64,000 nucleotides of DNA, taken from NCBI RefSeq assembly GCF_002927045.1, contig NZ_PRDW01000013.1:25515-89514 (forward strand), read 5' to 3'. Shown here piece by piece: positions 46,869 through 56,755 of the stretch; position 1 is the stretch's first letter, and each line of letters starts with the position of its first letter. Source of the stretch: Mycetohabitans endofungorum. GTDB taxonomy: Bacteria; Pseudomonadota; Gammaproteobacteria; Burkholderiales; Burkholderiaceae. The position numbers were made by a program, and so were the translations under genes. A model generated the notes under the pieces. It saw nothing but the letters and a program-made list of their open reading frames with translations. It was not told the DNA's origin and searched no databases.

Positions 46869-48307
46869 CGCCTCACGACACCGCCGCACTGCCCGCCTTC
46901 CTGCAAGCTTGCCAGCACGCCATCGGCGCAGACCAGGTATTGGATGACCCGGACGACATATCGCCCTACGTGACAGATTGGCGCCGCCGGTACGTCGGCC
47001 GCGCCTGCGCGGTGCTGCGTCCGGCGAGCACGGCAGAAGTCGCCACGCTGGTACGATTGGCCACCCAATTTGGTGTCGCGCTGGTGCCGCAAGGCGGCAA
47101 CACCGGGCTGGCCGGCGGTGCCACGCCGGACGCCAGCGGACGGCAGGCGGTGCTCAGCCTGCGCCGACTGGACCGCGTGCGCGCGGTGGACCCGATCAAC
47201 GACACGATCACCGCAGAAGCCGGGTGCATCCTCGCACATGTGCAGGCCCGCGCGGCGGACGCCGGCCGCTTATTCCCGCTCAGCCTGGCAGCCGAAGGCA
47301 GCTGCACGTTGGGCGGCAACCTGGCGACAAACGCCGGCGGCACCGCGGTGCTGCGCTATGGCAACGCGCGCGAACTGTGCCTGGGCTTGGAAGTCGTGAC
47401 CGCGAAGGGCGAGGTCTGGAACGGCTTGCGCGGGCTGCGCAAGGACAACACCGGATACGACCTGCGCGATATTTTCATCGGTGCCGAAGGCACGCTGGGC
47501 ATCATCACGGCAGCCGTGATGAAACTCTATCCGCAACCGACCGCGCGCATCACCGCGCTGGCCGGCGTTGCCTCGCCACAGGCCGCGCTACAGCTTTTGG
47601 CGCTGGCCCGCGACACCGCCGGCGCGCTGCTAAGCGGCTTCGAGTTGATGTCCGACTTCTGCCTGCGGCTGGTCACCCACCATTTCCCGTCGCAGCGATA
47701 CCCGTTCGCCGTCCCGCATGCGCAGATTGTGTTGCTCGAGTTATCCGACGGCGAAAGCGAGGCGCACGCAAGCCAACTCATCGAGAGATTAATGGAGCGG
47801 GCGTTCGAGCGCGGTATCGTCGACGATGCTCTCGTGGCGCAAAGCCTGGCGCAGTCGAACGCAATGTGGGCGCTGCGCGAGCACATCCCGCTCGCGCAAG
47901 CCAACGAAGGGCTCAATATCAAGCACGACATCGCGGTGCCAAGCTCGCGCATCGGCGAGTTCATCGACACCACCGACGCGGCGATCGCCGCAGCCGTGCC
48001 CGGCGCGCGGATGGTCACCTTCGGGCATCTAGGCGACGGCAACCTGCACTACAACGTACAGGCGCCCGCGGGTGTGGATCCGCGAGCCTTTCTGGCCGAG
48101 CACCAGGCGCGCGTGAACCGGATTGTCTACGATAGCGTCCATGCGCACCACGGCACGGTCAGCGCCGAGCACGGCGTCGGGCAGTTAAAGATCGAGGACG
48201 TGGCACGCTACAAGTCGCCCGTAGAACTCGAATTGATGCGTGCATTGAAGGCTACGCTCGATCCCGGCAATGTGTTCAATCCTGGGAAAGTGCTGCGCTG
48301 CGGCTAG
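46865..48307 (+). CDS. FAD-binding oxidoreductase of the D-lactate/D-2-hydroxyglutarate dehydrogenase type
   Basis: A 480-residue flavoprotein with an FAD_binding_4 domain (ALVPQGGNTGLAGGATPDAS; LGGNLATNAGGTAVLRYGNA) and an FAD-oxidase C-terminal domain (MVTFGHLGDGNLHYNVQAPA; HGTVSAEHGVGQLKIED). The GHLGDGNLH and EHGVG segments hold the metal and substrate His residues of this family. It oxidises D-2-hydroxy acids such as D-lactate, D-2-hydroxyglutarate or glycolate and passes electrons to quinone or a flavoprotein. It is the third gene of the wrbA operon. Confidence 0.9.
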
Positions 48308-48310
48308 TGA

Positions 48311-49252
48311 CTAGCGCGCCCCGAAGGTCTGCAACGCGGCTTCATCGGCCGCGAGTGTCTTCGGAATCTGCTCGCGCAGGAATTCGACCCAAGTCCGGAT
48401 CTTCGCATCCAAGTATTGTCGCGACGCATACAACGCATAAATCGTCGTCTTTTGCATCTTGTAGTCGGGCAACACGCGCACCAGCGTGCCATTGCGCAGC
48501 GCCGGCAACGCCGAAGGCGTGGGCAGCGCGCCAATGCCCATTCCCTCGCGCAGCGCCACCGCGAGCGCGTCTGCCACATTGACCTGGAACGTCGGCGCCG
48601 GCAGTTCGATCGTCTCGATGCCGTCCGGTCCGTCGAAGCGCCAGTGATTACCGGGAAAGATCGATGTCACGATATGCAGACAGGTATGGCTGGTCAGATC
48701 CCGGACGCTGCGGGGCGTGCCCCGCTTTTCCAGATAGGACGGGGACGCGCATAGCACGCTATACGAGTCGCCAAGCCGCTGCGACACCAAGCCGGAATCG
48801 GGCAGTTCGCTCGCGCTGATCTGCAGCGTGACATCGTAGCCTTCATCGAGCAAATCCGGCACGTGCTGCGACAGTGTCAGATCGACCGAAACACAGGGAT
48901 AACGCTCCTGATAGCGTGTGACGGCCGGCACCACGTAATACTGGCCGAAGCTGGTGGTCGCATGGATTCTAAGCCGGCCCGACGGTCGCGCATACGCGTC
49001 GGCGGCTTCGGCTTCGGCCTGATCGACGTAGGCGAGGATCTGCTCGCACCGTTGTAAGTATCGCCCGCCGGCCTCCGTGAGTGCGATGCGCCGCGTCGTG
49101 CGGTTCAGCAAGCGGGTGCGCAGGTGCGCCTCTAGATCCGATACGGCCCGCGACGCGTACGCCGTCGTCGTATTCATCTGCTGCGCCGCGGCCGTAAAGC
49201 TCTTTGCCTCCACGACCCGGACAAATACCCTCATGTTTTGCAGCGTATCCAT
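48311..49252 (-). CDS. LysR-family transcriptional regulator of the adjoining efflux operon
   Basis: A 313-residue LysR regulator. The helix-turn-helix reads FVRVVEAKSFTAAAQQMNTT through SRAVSDLEAHLRTRLLNRTT. The C-terminal ligand domain is of the CrgA/AaeR-like type (TTSFGQYYVVPAVTRYQERY; IGALPTPSALPALRNGTLVR). ATG 49252 is preferred over 49291 because the conserved MDTLQNMRVFVRVVE start lies there. It is divergent from the four-gene efflux operon, the usual place for a LysR activator that senses the pump substrate. Confidence 0.9.
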   Translation of the reverse strand: MDTLQNMRVFVRVVEAKSFTAAAQQMNTTTAYASRAVSDLEAHLRTRLLNRTTRRIALTEAGGRYLQRCEQILAYVDQAEAEAADAYARPSGRLRIHATTSFGQYYVVPAVTRYQERYPCVSVDLTLSQHVPDLLDEGYDVTLQISASELPDSGLVSQRLGDSYSVLCASPSYLEKRGTPRSVRDLTSHTCLHIVTSIFPGNHWRFDGPDGIETIELPAPTFQVNVADALAVALREGMGIGALPTPSALPALRNGTLVRVLPDYKMQKTTIYALYASRQYLDAKIRTWVEFLREQIPKTLAADEAALQTFGAR

Positions 49253-49410
49253 AACAAACTTCCCGTGCGGCCCGAGGAAATTGTTGCACACTTTGCAAGA
49301 AAGTTTATTGCATTTTCTGTAAAAGCCTATCTCACAGCTATCAGTTATTCAGGAAATACTTCAAAAATATAATCGTACCGACCAGTTACTCGGAGTGTTG
49401 CGAGATAGCC

Positions 49411-50916
49411 GTGCGTTCCATTCGACGTTTCACCGCGCTGACTACCCCAATCTTTGCAAGCTGCTTCATTATTGCGGGGTGTGCGAGTATTCATGGCATC
49501 GCGCCTCGCGCCAAGCCGGTCGACGCCGGCCGGCTCGATGCGTCCCAAGCCGTGCGTGCAGCAAGCGTCGATGCACAGTGGCCGAGCGAGCAATGGTGGA
49601 GAATGTATCGCGATCCGCAGCTCGATCAGTGGATCACCGACGCGCTGGCCGGCTCGCCCAGTTTGGCGATGGCCCAGGATCGCGTACGGCAGGCGCAGGC
49701 GATGGCCGGCGTCGCGCGGGCCGATCTCGCGCCGCAACTCAACGGCAATCTGTCGATGACCAGACAGCACTGGCCCGACAATGTATTTTACGGTCCTGGG
49801 CCGCTAGCCAACGCCGATACGTGGAACAACACGATCGGACTGTCGTTGTCGTACAACCTAGACTTGTGGGGGCGCGATGAGAAGGCCGCCGAACGCGCAC
49901 TCGATGCGGCGCGCATGCAGGCGGTCGATGCCCGGGCTGCGCAACTCGAACTCGAGGCCAACATCGTACGCGCCTACATCCAGCTGTCGCTCGCGTTCGC
50001 GCAACGGGACATCGCCGCGCAAGCGCTGGCGCACGAGCAGTCGATTGTCGACATTGCGCGACGGCGGCTGCAAGGCGGTATCGGTACCCAATTGGAACTT
50101 ACGCAGGCACAAGCTCCGCTGCCCCAACGCGAACGCCAGATCGCGGCATTCGACGAACAGATCGCGCTCCTGCGCAACCAGCTTGCCGCGCTGGCCGGCA
50201 AAGGCCCGGGAGCGGGTGCCGCGCTGCAACGTCCGACGCTCTCGCTCCAGACACCGGTGAGTCTGCCATCCAATTTGCCTGCTGAGTTGCTCGGTCATCG
50301 GCCGGACGTGGTCGCCGCGCGTTGGCGCGTGGCCGCCAACGCGGCAGGTATCAACGTCGCCAGGGCCGCCTTCTATCCGAACGTCAATCTGCTGGCCTCG
50401 GTCGGCGGAATGTTCGTTGGCGGCGAGCCGCTGGCCTTTCTGCTGTCCCAGGCGCACGCTGCCACAGTGGGTCCAGCAGTATCACTGCCGATCTTCAACG
50501 GCGGGCGGCTGCGCGCCCAGCTGGATGCCGCCAGCGCCGGCTATGACCTGGCCGTCGATCAATACAATCAGACGCTGGTTGACGCATTAAAGGACATCGC
50601 GGACCAGATCGTCACGTTGAAATCGCTCGATGTCCAGCAGGATGCGGCGCAGCGCGCGGTCGCCATCGCCCAGCGCAGCTACGATCTGGCCTCCACCGGC
50701 TTTCGGCGCGGCTTGACCGACTACCTGTCCGTATTGAGCGCGCAAACCCAATTGTTGCAGGCACAACAGGACGCCGAGATCATCCACGCATCGAAGTTGG
50801 CGGCGCGCGCGTCGTTGACGGCCGCGCTGGGTGGCGGACTGGTCGATCCGGGCGACGGCCCGTCCGACGAGGATCCACGCGTGCCCAAGACCGTCGCCCG
50901 GCAGGCATCACAATGA
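49411..50916 (+). CDS. Outer-membrane efflux lipoprotein (NodT/OprM type)
   Basis: A 501-residue TolC-family lipoprotein. The signal peptide ends with lipobox IIAGC (mature Cys about residue 24). Two OEP repeats follow: SLAMAQDRVRQAQAMAGVAR to VGGMFVGGEP, with the hallmark LPSNLPAELLGHRPDVVAAR. It forms the trimeric exit duct of a tripartite pump. It overlaps the FUSC gene by four bases and is the first gene of the operon. Confidence 0.93.
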   Translation: MRSIRRFTALTTPIFASCFIIAGCASIHGIAPRAKPVDAGRLDASQAVRAASVDAQWPSEQWWRMYRDPQLDQWITDALAGSPSLAMAQDRVRQAQAMAGVARADLAPQLNGNLSMTRQHWPDNVFYGPGPLANADTWNNTIGLSLSYNLDLWGRDEKAAERALDAARMQAVDARAAQLELEANIVRAYIQLSLAFAQRDIAAQALAHEQSIVDIARRRLQGGIGTQLELTQAQAPLPQRERQIAAFDEQIALLRNQLAALAGKGPGAGAALQRPTLSLQTPVSLPSNLPAELLGHRPDVVAARWRVAANAAGINVARAAFYPNVNLLASVGGMFVGGEPLAFLLSQAHAATVGPAVSLPIFNGGRLRAQLDAASAGYDLAVDQYNQTLVDALKDIADQIVTLKSLDVQQDAAQRAVAIAQRSYDLASTGFRRGLTDYLSVLSAQTQLLQAQQDAEIIHASKLAARASLTAALGGGLVDPGDGPSDEDPRVPKTVARQASQ

Positions 50917-53120
50917 GCAGCGCCACATCCGCACTGGCACGGTTAACGTCATCGTCCGCATGGCGCGACACGGTGCGCGACTGGTTACGCACCGACGGCC
51001 GGGTATGGATTTATATATTCAAGACCGTCGGCGCCGCGTTGCTTGCGCTGGGCGTGGCCATGAAGCTGGACTTGCCGCAACCGCGTACCGCGATGACGAC
51101 CGTGTTCATCGTCATGCAGCCGCAAAGCGGGATGGTACTCGCCAAAAGTTTTTACCGGATCGTGGGGACCGTGGTCGGTTCGGTCGTGACGATCGCGCTG
51201 GTTTCACTATTTGCGCAACAGCGCGAGCTATTTTTGCTGTCGGTATCGGTCTGGGTGGGCGTTTGCACCTTTGGCGCGGCACGCAACCGCAACTTCCGCT
51301 CGTACGGGTTCGTGCTCGCCGGCTATACCGCCGCGCTGGTGGGCATTCCGGCCGCTCAGCATGCGGACGGTGCGTTTATGGCAGCCGTGACAAGGGTCAC
51401 GGAGGTCACGCTGGGCATCCTGTGTGCCGGCACAGTCAGCGCGCTGGTGCTGCCCCAGCACACCGCCGACGCGATTCGCGCCACGGTCCGGGCGCGATAC
51501 CTCGCGTTCGTCGAATTTGTATCGGACACGCTGGCGGGCCGAATTGATCGCTCTCGAGCCGCACGCACCAACGCGCGTTTTGCCGCCGATGTCGTCGGGT
51601 TGGAAGCGATGCGCAGCTTCGCGGTGTTCGAGGATCCGCGCAGCCGAATGCGCAGTGGCCGGCTGTCGCGGCTCAACACCGAGTTCATGAACGCTTCGAC
51701 ACGCTTTCATGCGTTACACCAGTTGATGAACCGGATCCGTGCAGGCGGACAGGTTCAGGTCGTCGAGGCGATCGAACCGTATTTTCGCGAAGTCGCGCCG
51801 CTAATGCTGAAGAAAAGCGGCGAACCCGTGCGCAACGCGGAGGATGCACAGCATGCGGCGACACAACTGCAGGCGTTCAAGCAGACCTTGCCGCGCCGCA
51901 TACGGGATACCCGAGCGCAGCTCGAACAGCGTGAAGGCATCGCGCTGCTGGACTTCGACACCGCAGCCGAGTTGCTGTACCGATTTGTCGACGAGATGCA
52001 CGCGTACGCGCTCACGTACGCGTCGCTGAGCACGGACCTTCATGAGCGCGAACACGATGCACAACGCTACATCCCGCGCACCCATACCGTGGCGGCGGGC
52101 GTGGCCGGCGTACGGGCGGCCATCGTGATGCTGTTGTTCGCCGCATTCTGGATTGGGACCGCCTGGCCCAGCGGCGGCATGGCGGTGTTGAACGCGGCTG
52201 CCACAAGCGCACTGGTCGCGTCGATGCCGCAGCCCGCCAAGAGCGCCGCGCAGATGGCGATGGGTACGATAATCGCAGTGCTCGCCGGTTTCATCGCGGT
52301 GTTCGGCATCTTCCCGCACCTGGACGGCTACGCGTTGCTGTGCGCCACCCTTGCTCCCTTGCTGATGTTCGGCGTACTGATGTCCACGCGTGCGGGCTGG
52401 GCCGCGTTTGGCATGGGCTATTGCGTATTCTTCTGTTTCCTGGCCGGCCCCGACAACGTCGTGCGCTACGACCCTTCGTCGTACTTGAACGATGCCATCG
52501 CGCTGATTGCCGCGATGCTCGTCGTCGCGCTGGTCAGTGCCGTACTGCTGCCGCCGGCCAGTCCGTGGCTGCACAAGCAACTGCAGCGGGCCCTGCTGCA
52601 CCAAGTCGTGGACGCGTGCGACGCTCGACTGAGCCGGGCCCGCCAATACTTGGAAAGCGGCACGCGTGACCTGCTGCACCAGGCCAATGCGGTCACCGCG
52701 GATCGCCCGGACCTGCAAATGCGGATGCTATCGTGGACCTTTACCGTGCTCGAAGTCGGTCATGCCGTGATCGAACTACGCACGGAACTCGACCAACTCC
52801 CCGCCGATCCCCGCTATTCCGCCAACATGCCGTGGCGGCAAGCCGCGCAGCACATGCTGAACACACTGGCCGCCTTGTTCTCCGCACCCAGCCATCGACG
52901 GCTCGTCGACGCACGTGAGGCGACCGCAGCCAGTATCGACGCGACACTGGTCATGCTGCGCAGCGTGGCTGGGTTGCGCGATGACCGACACAGGTTGCAA
53001 CGTACCTTAAGCTATTTGCATTTCATCCGGACCGCTCTACTCGATACCCAGTCCCCGCTCAGCGAGTTGACGCCCGGCCCGCATGGCCCTCACCGACGAG
53101 ATACCACCCATGCCGCGTGA
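50913..53120 (+). CDS. FUSC-family aromatic-acid/fusaric-acid exporter
   Basis: A 735-residue membrane protein with two blocks of about six helices (residues about 30-190 and 395-545) separated by a soluble region, the AaeB/FusC layout. Recognisable parts are VGAALLALGVAMKLDLPQPR, ATAMTTVFIVMQPQSGMVLA-like (PRTAMTTVFIVMQPQSGMVL) and VARRAAIVMLLFAAFW-like (VAGVRAAIVMLLFAAFWIGT). Family members extrude p-hydroxybenzoate, paraquat-like compounds or fusaric acid. It overlaps the following DUF1656 gene by 11 bases. Confidence 0.92.
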   Translation: MSSATSALARLTSSSAWRDTVRDWLRTDGRVWIYIFKTVGAALLALGVAMKLDLPQPRTAMTTVFIVMQPQSGMVLAKSFYRIVGTVVGSVVTIALVSLFAQQRELFLLSVSVWVGVCTFGAARNRNFRSYGFVLAGYTAALVGIPAAQHADGAFMAAVTRVTEVTLGILCAGTVSALVLPQHTADAIRATVRARYLAFVEFVSDTLAGRIDRSRAARTNARFAADVVGLEAMRSFAVFEDPRSRMRSGRLSRLNTEFMNASTRFHALHQLMNRIRAGGQVQVVEAIEPYFREVAPLMLKKSGEPVRNAEDAQHAATQLQAFKQTLPRRIRDTRAQLEQREGIALLDFDTAAELLYRFVDEMHAYALTYASLSTDLHEREHDAQRYIPRTHTVAAGVAGVRAAIVMLLFAAFWIGTAWPSGGMAVLNAAATSALVASMPQPAKSAAQMAMGTIIAVLAGFIAVFGIFPHLDGYALLCATLAPLLMFGVLMSTRAGWAAFGMGYCVFFCFLAGPDNVVRYDPSSYLNDAIALIAAMLVVALVSAVLLPPASPWLHKQLQRALLHQVVDACDARLSRARQYLESGTRDLLHQANAVTADRPDLQMRMLSWTFTVLEVGHAVIELRTELDQLPADPRYSANMPWRQAAQHMLNTLAALFSAPSHRRLVDAREATAASIDATLVMLRSVAGLRDDRHRLQRTLSYLHFIRTALLDTQSPLSELTPGPHGPHRRDTTHAA

Positions 53121-53310
53121 CATCGCATTGTTCGACACCTACGTACCCATGGTCCTGCTCACCACGCTGGCCGGCGCCGCGTTGACGTGGGCGCTCGATC
53201 GCGTATTAGCCAACCTTGGCGTCTATCGTCTGTTCTGGCATCCGTCGCTCGCTCGCGCGAGCCTGCTCATCTGTATCGTCTGCCTGTTCGGGCTCGCCGT
53301 TTATCGTTGA
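53110..53310 (+). CDS. DUF1656 small membrane protein (AaeX-like)
   Basis: A 66-residue protein with two transmembrane helices (MVLLTTLAGAALTWALDRVL and ARASLLICIVCLFGLAVYR) and the conserved RVLANLGVYRLFWHPSLAR centre. It is the small partner always encoded between the FUSC pump and the HlyD adaptor; its role in the complex is not known. ATG 53110 is chosen from the conserved MPRDIALFDTYVP start. Confidence 0.92.
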   Translation: MPRDIALFDTYVPMVLLTTLAGAALTWALDRVLANLGVYRLFWHPSLARASLLICIVCLFGLAVYR

Positions 53311-53326
53311 ATCAAAAGAATCGGAC

Positions 53327-54214
53327 ATGAAACTTCGCCGTATCTTCAGCTTCTTTGCGACTATCGCGATCTTCGCCATTACCGTGCTGCTCGGTCGCGC
53401 GTTGTGGGTCCACTACATGGATTCGCCATGGACCCGCGACGGACGTGTCAGGGCGGAGATCATCAATATCGCGCCGGACGTGTCGGGGCAGATTGTCGAG
53501 TTCCCGGTGCGGGACAATCAGTTCGTGCATCGCGGCGATGTCCTGATGCGCATCGATCCGGACCATTATCGCATCGCCGTCCAGCAAGCCGAGGCGCTGG
53601 TCGCGGCACGCAAGGCGGATCTGCAGATGCGCCGTGACGATGCCGCACGACGCCGCGATCTGGACGCGCTGGTTGTATCGAAGGAGAATCGCGAAAATGC
53701 CGTGATTCAGGCCGCTAGCGCCCAGGCCCAATATGAACAAGCGCTCGCGCAGCTCGCCGCGGCCAAGCTGAATCTGGAGCGCACGACCGTGGTCGCGCCG
53801 GTGGACGGCTATGTGACAAACCTGAATGCCTATCGCGGCGATTACGCCATCGCCGGGCAACCTAAGCTGGCGCTCGTCGACAGCCACTCGTTCTGGGTCT
53901 ACGGCTATTTTGAGGAAACCAAGATCCCGCTGCTCAAGATCGGCGACCCAGCCGAGATGCAACTAATGAGCGGTGCGGTATTGAAGGGCCATGTCGAAGG
54001 GATCTCGCGCGGCATCGCCGACCGCGACAACCCGATGAGCCGTGAACTGCTTGCCGACGTCAACCCAACCTTCAACTGGGTCCGTCTCGCACAGCGTGTT
54101 CCAGTACGCATCCATATCGATCAAGTGCCCGACGGTTTGATCCTGTCCGCCGGCACGACCTGCACGGTGGTGGTCACGCCGGCCGCGGCAACCGACGCCG
54201 GGCCACGCACGTAG
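53327..54214 (+). CDS. HlyD/AaeA-type membrane-fusion protein
   Basis: A 295-residue periplasmic adaptor. One N-terminal anchor helix (FFATIAIFAITVLLGRALWV) is followed by WTRDGRVRAEIINIAPDVSG and the lipoyl-like halves split by a coiled coil (about residues 80-160). The beta-barrel region LVDSHSFWVYGYFEETKIPL closes it. It links the FUSC pump to the outer-membrane factor. It starts 16 bases after DUF1656 and is the last gene of the operon. Confidence 0.93.
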   Translation: MKLRRIFSFFATIAIFAITVLLGRALWVHYMDSPWTRDGRVRAEIINIAPDVSGQIVEFPVRDNQFVHRGDVLMRIDPDHYRIAVQQAEALVAARKADLQMRRDDAARRRDLDALVVSKENRENAVIQAASAQAQYEQALAQLAAAKLNLERTTVVAPVDGYVTNLNAYRGDYAIAGQPKLALVDSHSFWVYGYFEETKIPLLKIGDPAEMQLMSGAVLKGHVEGISRGIADRDNPMSRELLADVNPTFNWVRLAQRVPVRIHIDQVPDGLILSAGTTCTVVVTPAAATDAGPRT

Positions 54215-54620
54215 ATTGCGCTAAATTCCGAACAACTGTAAGCGCTGGTGAGCAAGCTCGCCTGGCAGATGCTTGCACACGATCACGCGATCACCAACGT
54301 GCAATACCCCGGAAGCCGTGAACGACGGGCGGCTGGGCTTCGCGACATTTTCGCCAGATTGACTCCAACTCGACAATCCAAAATAAAAATGATCATTGGG
54401 GCGTGGCAGTGTTTTCCGCAGTGGCCATTGTTTCATGCTCAGCGCGAACAAGCGGATTGGACTGCTTCATAACGCAACACATTGCTTCGAATGACAACAC
54501 AATGCGTATGACACACCCCAAGGAGAGCGCTTGAAAAATCGTCCTTTCGGACGCTGGTACGGTTCGTGCATCAACCCTTTGGCCGCAAGACGGTAAGCCC
54601 TCCAAAAACTCGGAGACGCA
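54215..54620. other. Intergenic, no gene supported
   Basis: About 400 bases of falling GC content with short frames only. The end holds the upstream region of the broken dehydrogenase, with GGAGACGC just before its ATG. Confidence 0.45.
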
Positions 54621-55794
54621 ATGAGCTACCTAAACATCGCTGATCGTACCGACAGCTTTTTCGTTCCCTGCGTGACCCTCATCGGACCGGGTTGTGCACG
54701 CGAAACCGGTGCTCGAGCCAAGTCGCTCGGCGCGAAAAAGGCGCTTATCGTAACGGATGCCGGCCTGCACAAGATGGGGATCTCCGAGATCATCGCAGGC
54801 TACCTCCGTGAGGCTGGGCTTCAAGCCGTGATCTTTCCGGGTGCCGAACCCAATCCGACCGACATCAATGTCCACGACGGTGTCAACCTGTTCGAGGGAG
54901 AAGGTTGTGACTTCATCGTCTCGCTGGGGGGCGGCTCGTCGCACGACTGCGCAAAAGGCATCGGGCTGGTCACCGCCGGCGGCGGACATATCCGCGACTA
55001 CGAAGGTATCGACAAATCAACGGTGCCCATGACGCCGTTGATTTCTATTAACACGACGGCCGGCACTGCGGCGGAGATGACGCGATTTCTGCATCATCAC
55101 CAACTCAAGCAACCACGTCAAAATGGCCATCGTCGATTGGCGCTGTACCCCGCTTATTGCGATCGACGATCCGCGCCTGATGGTAGCGATGCCGCCGGCA
55201 TTGACCGCCGCGACCGGCATGGACGCGTTGACCCACGCAGTGGAAGCCTACGTCTCCACCGCAGCCACGCCGATTACCGACGCGTGCGCCGAAAAGTCAA
55301 TCGCTTTGATAGGCGAATGGTTGCCGAAAGCAGTCGCGAACGGCGAGTCCATGGAGGCACGTGCCGCGATGTGCTACGCGCAGTACCTCGCCGGCATGGC
55401 GTTCAACAATGCGTCGCTCGGCTATGTGCATGCGATGGCACATCAGCTCGGCGGGTTTTACAACCTGCCGCACGGAGTCTGCAATGCGATCCTGCTGCCG
55501 CACGTGTGCGAGTTCAACCTTATCGCCGCACCCTAGCGCTTTGCCACCATCGCTGCGCTGCTCGGCGTGAATACCGCCGGGCTCAGTACAGTTGACGCTG
55601 CGCGGGCTGCTGTAACGGCGATCCGGAACTTGTCCGCGTCCGTTGATATCCCGTCGGGCCTGGCTGGCCTGGGCGTGAAGGCACACGATCATGAAGTTAT
55701 GGCTAGCAATGCGCAGAAGGACGCATGCATGCTGACCAATCCTCGCAAAGCAACCCTCGCTCAGGTCATCGCAATCTTCGAAGCCGCGATGTAA
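54621..55794 (+). pseudogene. Iron-containing alcohol dehydrogenase, two lesions
   Basis: A family III Fe-ADH (methanol/ethanol dehydrogenase type) starting MSYLNIADRTDSFFVPCVTL with the NAD motif DFIVSLGGGSSHDCAKGIGL. After [14 protein letters not shown] one extra base near 55086-55090 shifts the frame. The next frame continues [20 protein letters not shown], then [20 protein letters not shown] (metal-binding His region). The expected Glu codon after LIAAP is TAG at 55534-55536, followed by FATIAALLGVNTAGL to the natural stop. It is otherwise full length (about 390 codons) and nearly undecayed, so the inactivation is recent. Confidence 0.92.
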
Positions 55795-56403
55795 AGCGAA
55801 TCCCGCATTCACCGGGGAAACGCAAGGAACAAAATAGCTGCATGCGAGCTTTGGCGGACCGGGCATTGAGCGCCGTGCTATCTCCATGCTGAAGAAGCAT
55901 GTTGTTCGACATGTTCTACCATCGGGTGTCTGTGTCCATCGACTTCAAGATGGACGCGGCGCCCGCCCGTATACAAACGATGGCTTAAGACGGGGCTCAC
56001 CAAGAGTTTGTAGTAGACCGTAAAGCGATGATGCAATAAGCGTTCAGTAAAACTAGAGATCGTGAATAACGCCGGAATGTCATTGCGGTTGCTTATCGAT
56101 AAATGGTTCTCGCCCACTCTTGAGACGTCCATCCGAATTGCACGCTTCAGCCGCATGCATTCCAATCAGCGGCGCTACGTGTGCATAGAAGCCTCAAGGC
56201 CGATAGGCGTGCAGACCGTGTTCTTTTCCAGGCACGACGACGGCTCGTGGCAAGTGTTTCCGCCCGCGACGAAACGGCCTACGATGCGGGTGACCCAAGG
56301 CGGAATTTCATAATCACTCGGGCAGGAAGCCATAAGTCGATACGGTCGGACACCAGCTAGGCTCGACGGACCATGGCAGAAGGTTGGGTAATGGTGAGCG
56401 CTA
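55795..56403. other. Non-coding debris at island edge
   Basis: Roughly 600 bases with stops in all frames. A plus-strand frame 56062-56313 (ending RHDDGSWQVFPPATKRPTMR) is not one I can assign. The GC content is lower than in the core region to the left. Confidence 0.4.
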
Positions 56404-56480
56404 GGCGGTCGTGGAGGAGCGCGCGCCACAGTGCACGCTGCTGGTGTACGTGGACAATGCGACGAGCCGGCTGCATTCAA
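56404..56480 (+). mobile_element. ISNCY-family transposase fragment
   Basis: A short frame reads EERAPQCTLLVYVDNATSRLH, matching the DDE-core segment CTLLVYVDDATSRLM of ISNCY-group transposases. Both sides are lost. One of the Asp codons has changed to Asn (DN for DD), so it was already inactive. Confidence 0.6.
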
Positions 56481-56755
56481 ATCTAGCCGGTTGATGCATA
56501 CTTCGCAACGCTGCCTGCGATCAAATCGGCAGCATAACTGCCCCGGATGTTCCACTTAAAAATCTTGGAACACTGTCCGCACAACCGCGGCCCCTTCTTT
56601 TCGTCGAACACCGCTTAGCGCTTGATCGTCAAGTACATCAACGATACATTACTTGGTATCAGCGTAGAAATCTGACGCAAACTTGCGAGCGCAGTTTTTA
56701 AGCCACAGCCGGGCAGCGGAAAAGCGATACATAGTCGCCTCTACTAGGAGGGGAA

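Noticed and set aside
51801..52718. 305-residue minus-strand frame opposite the FUSC gene
   Set aside because: Arg/His/Gln-rich antisense shadow of a well-supported membrane protein.
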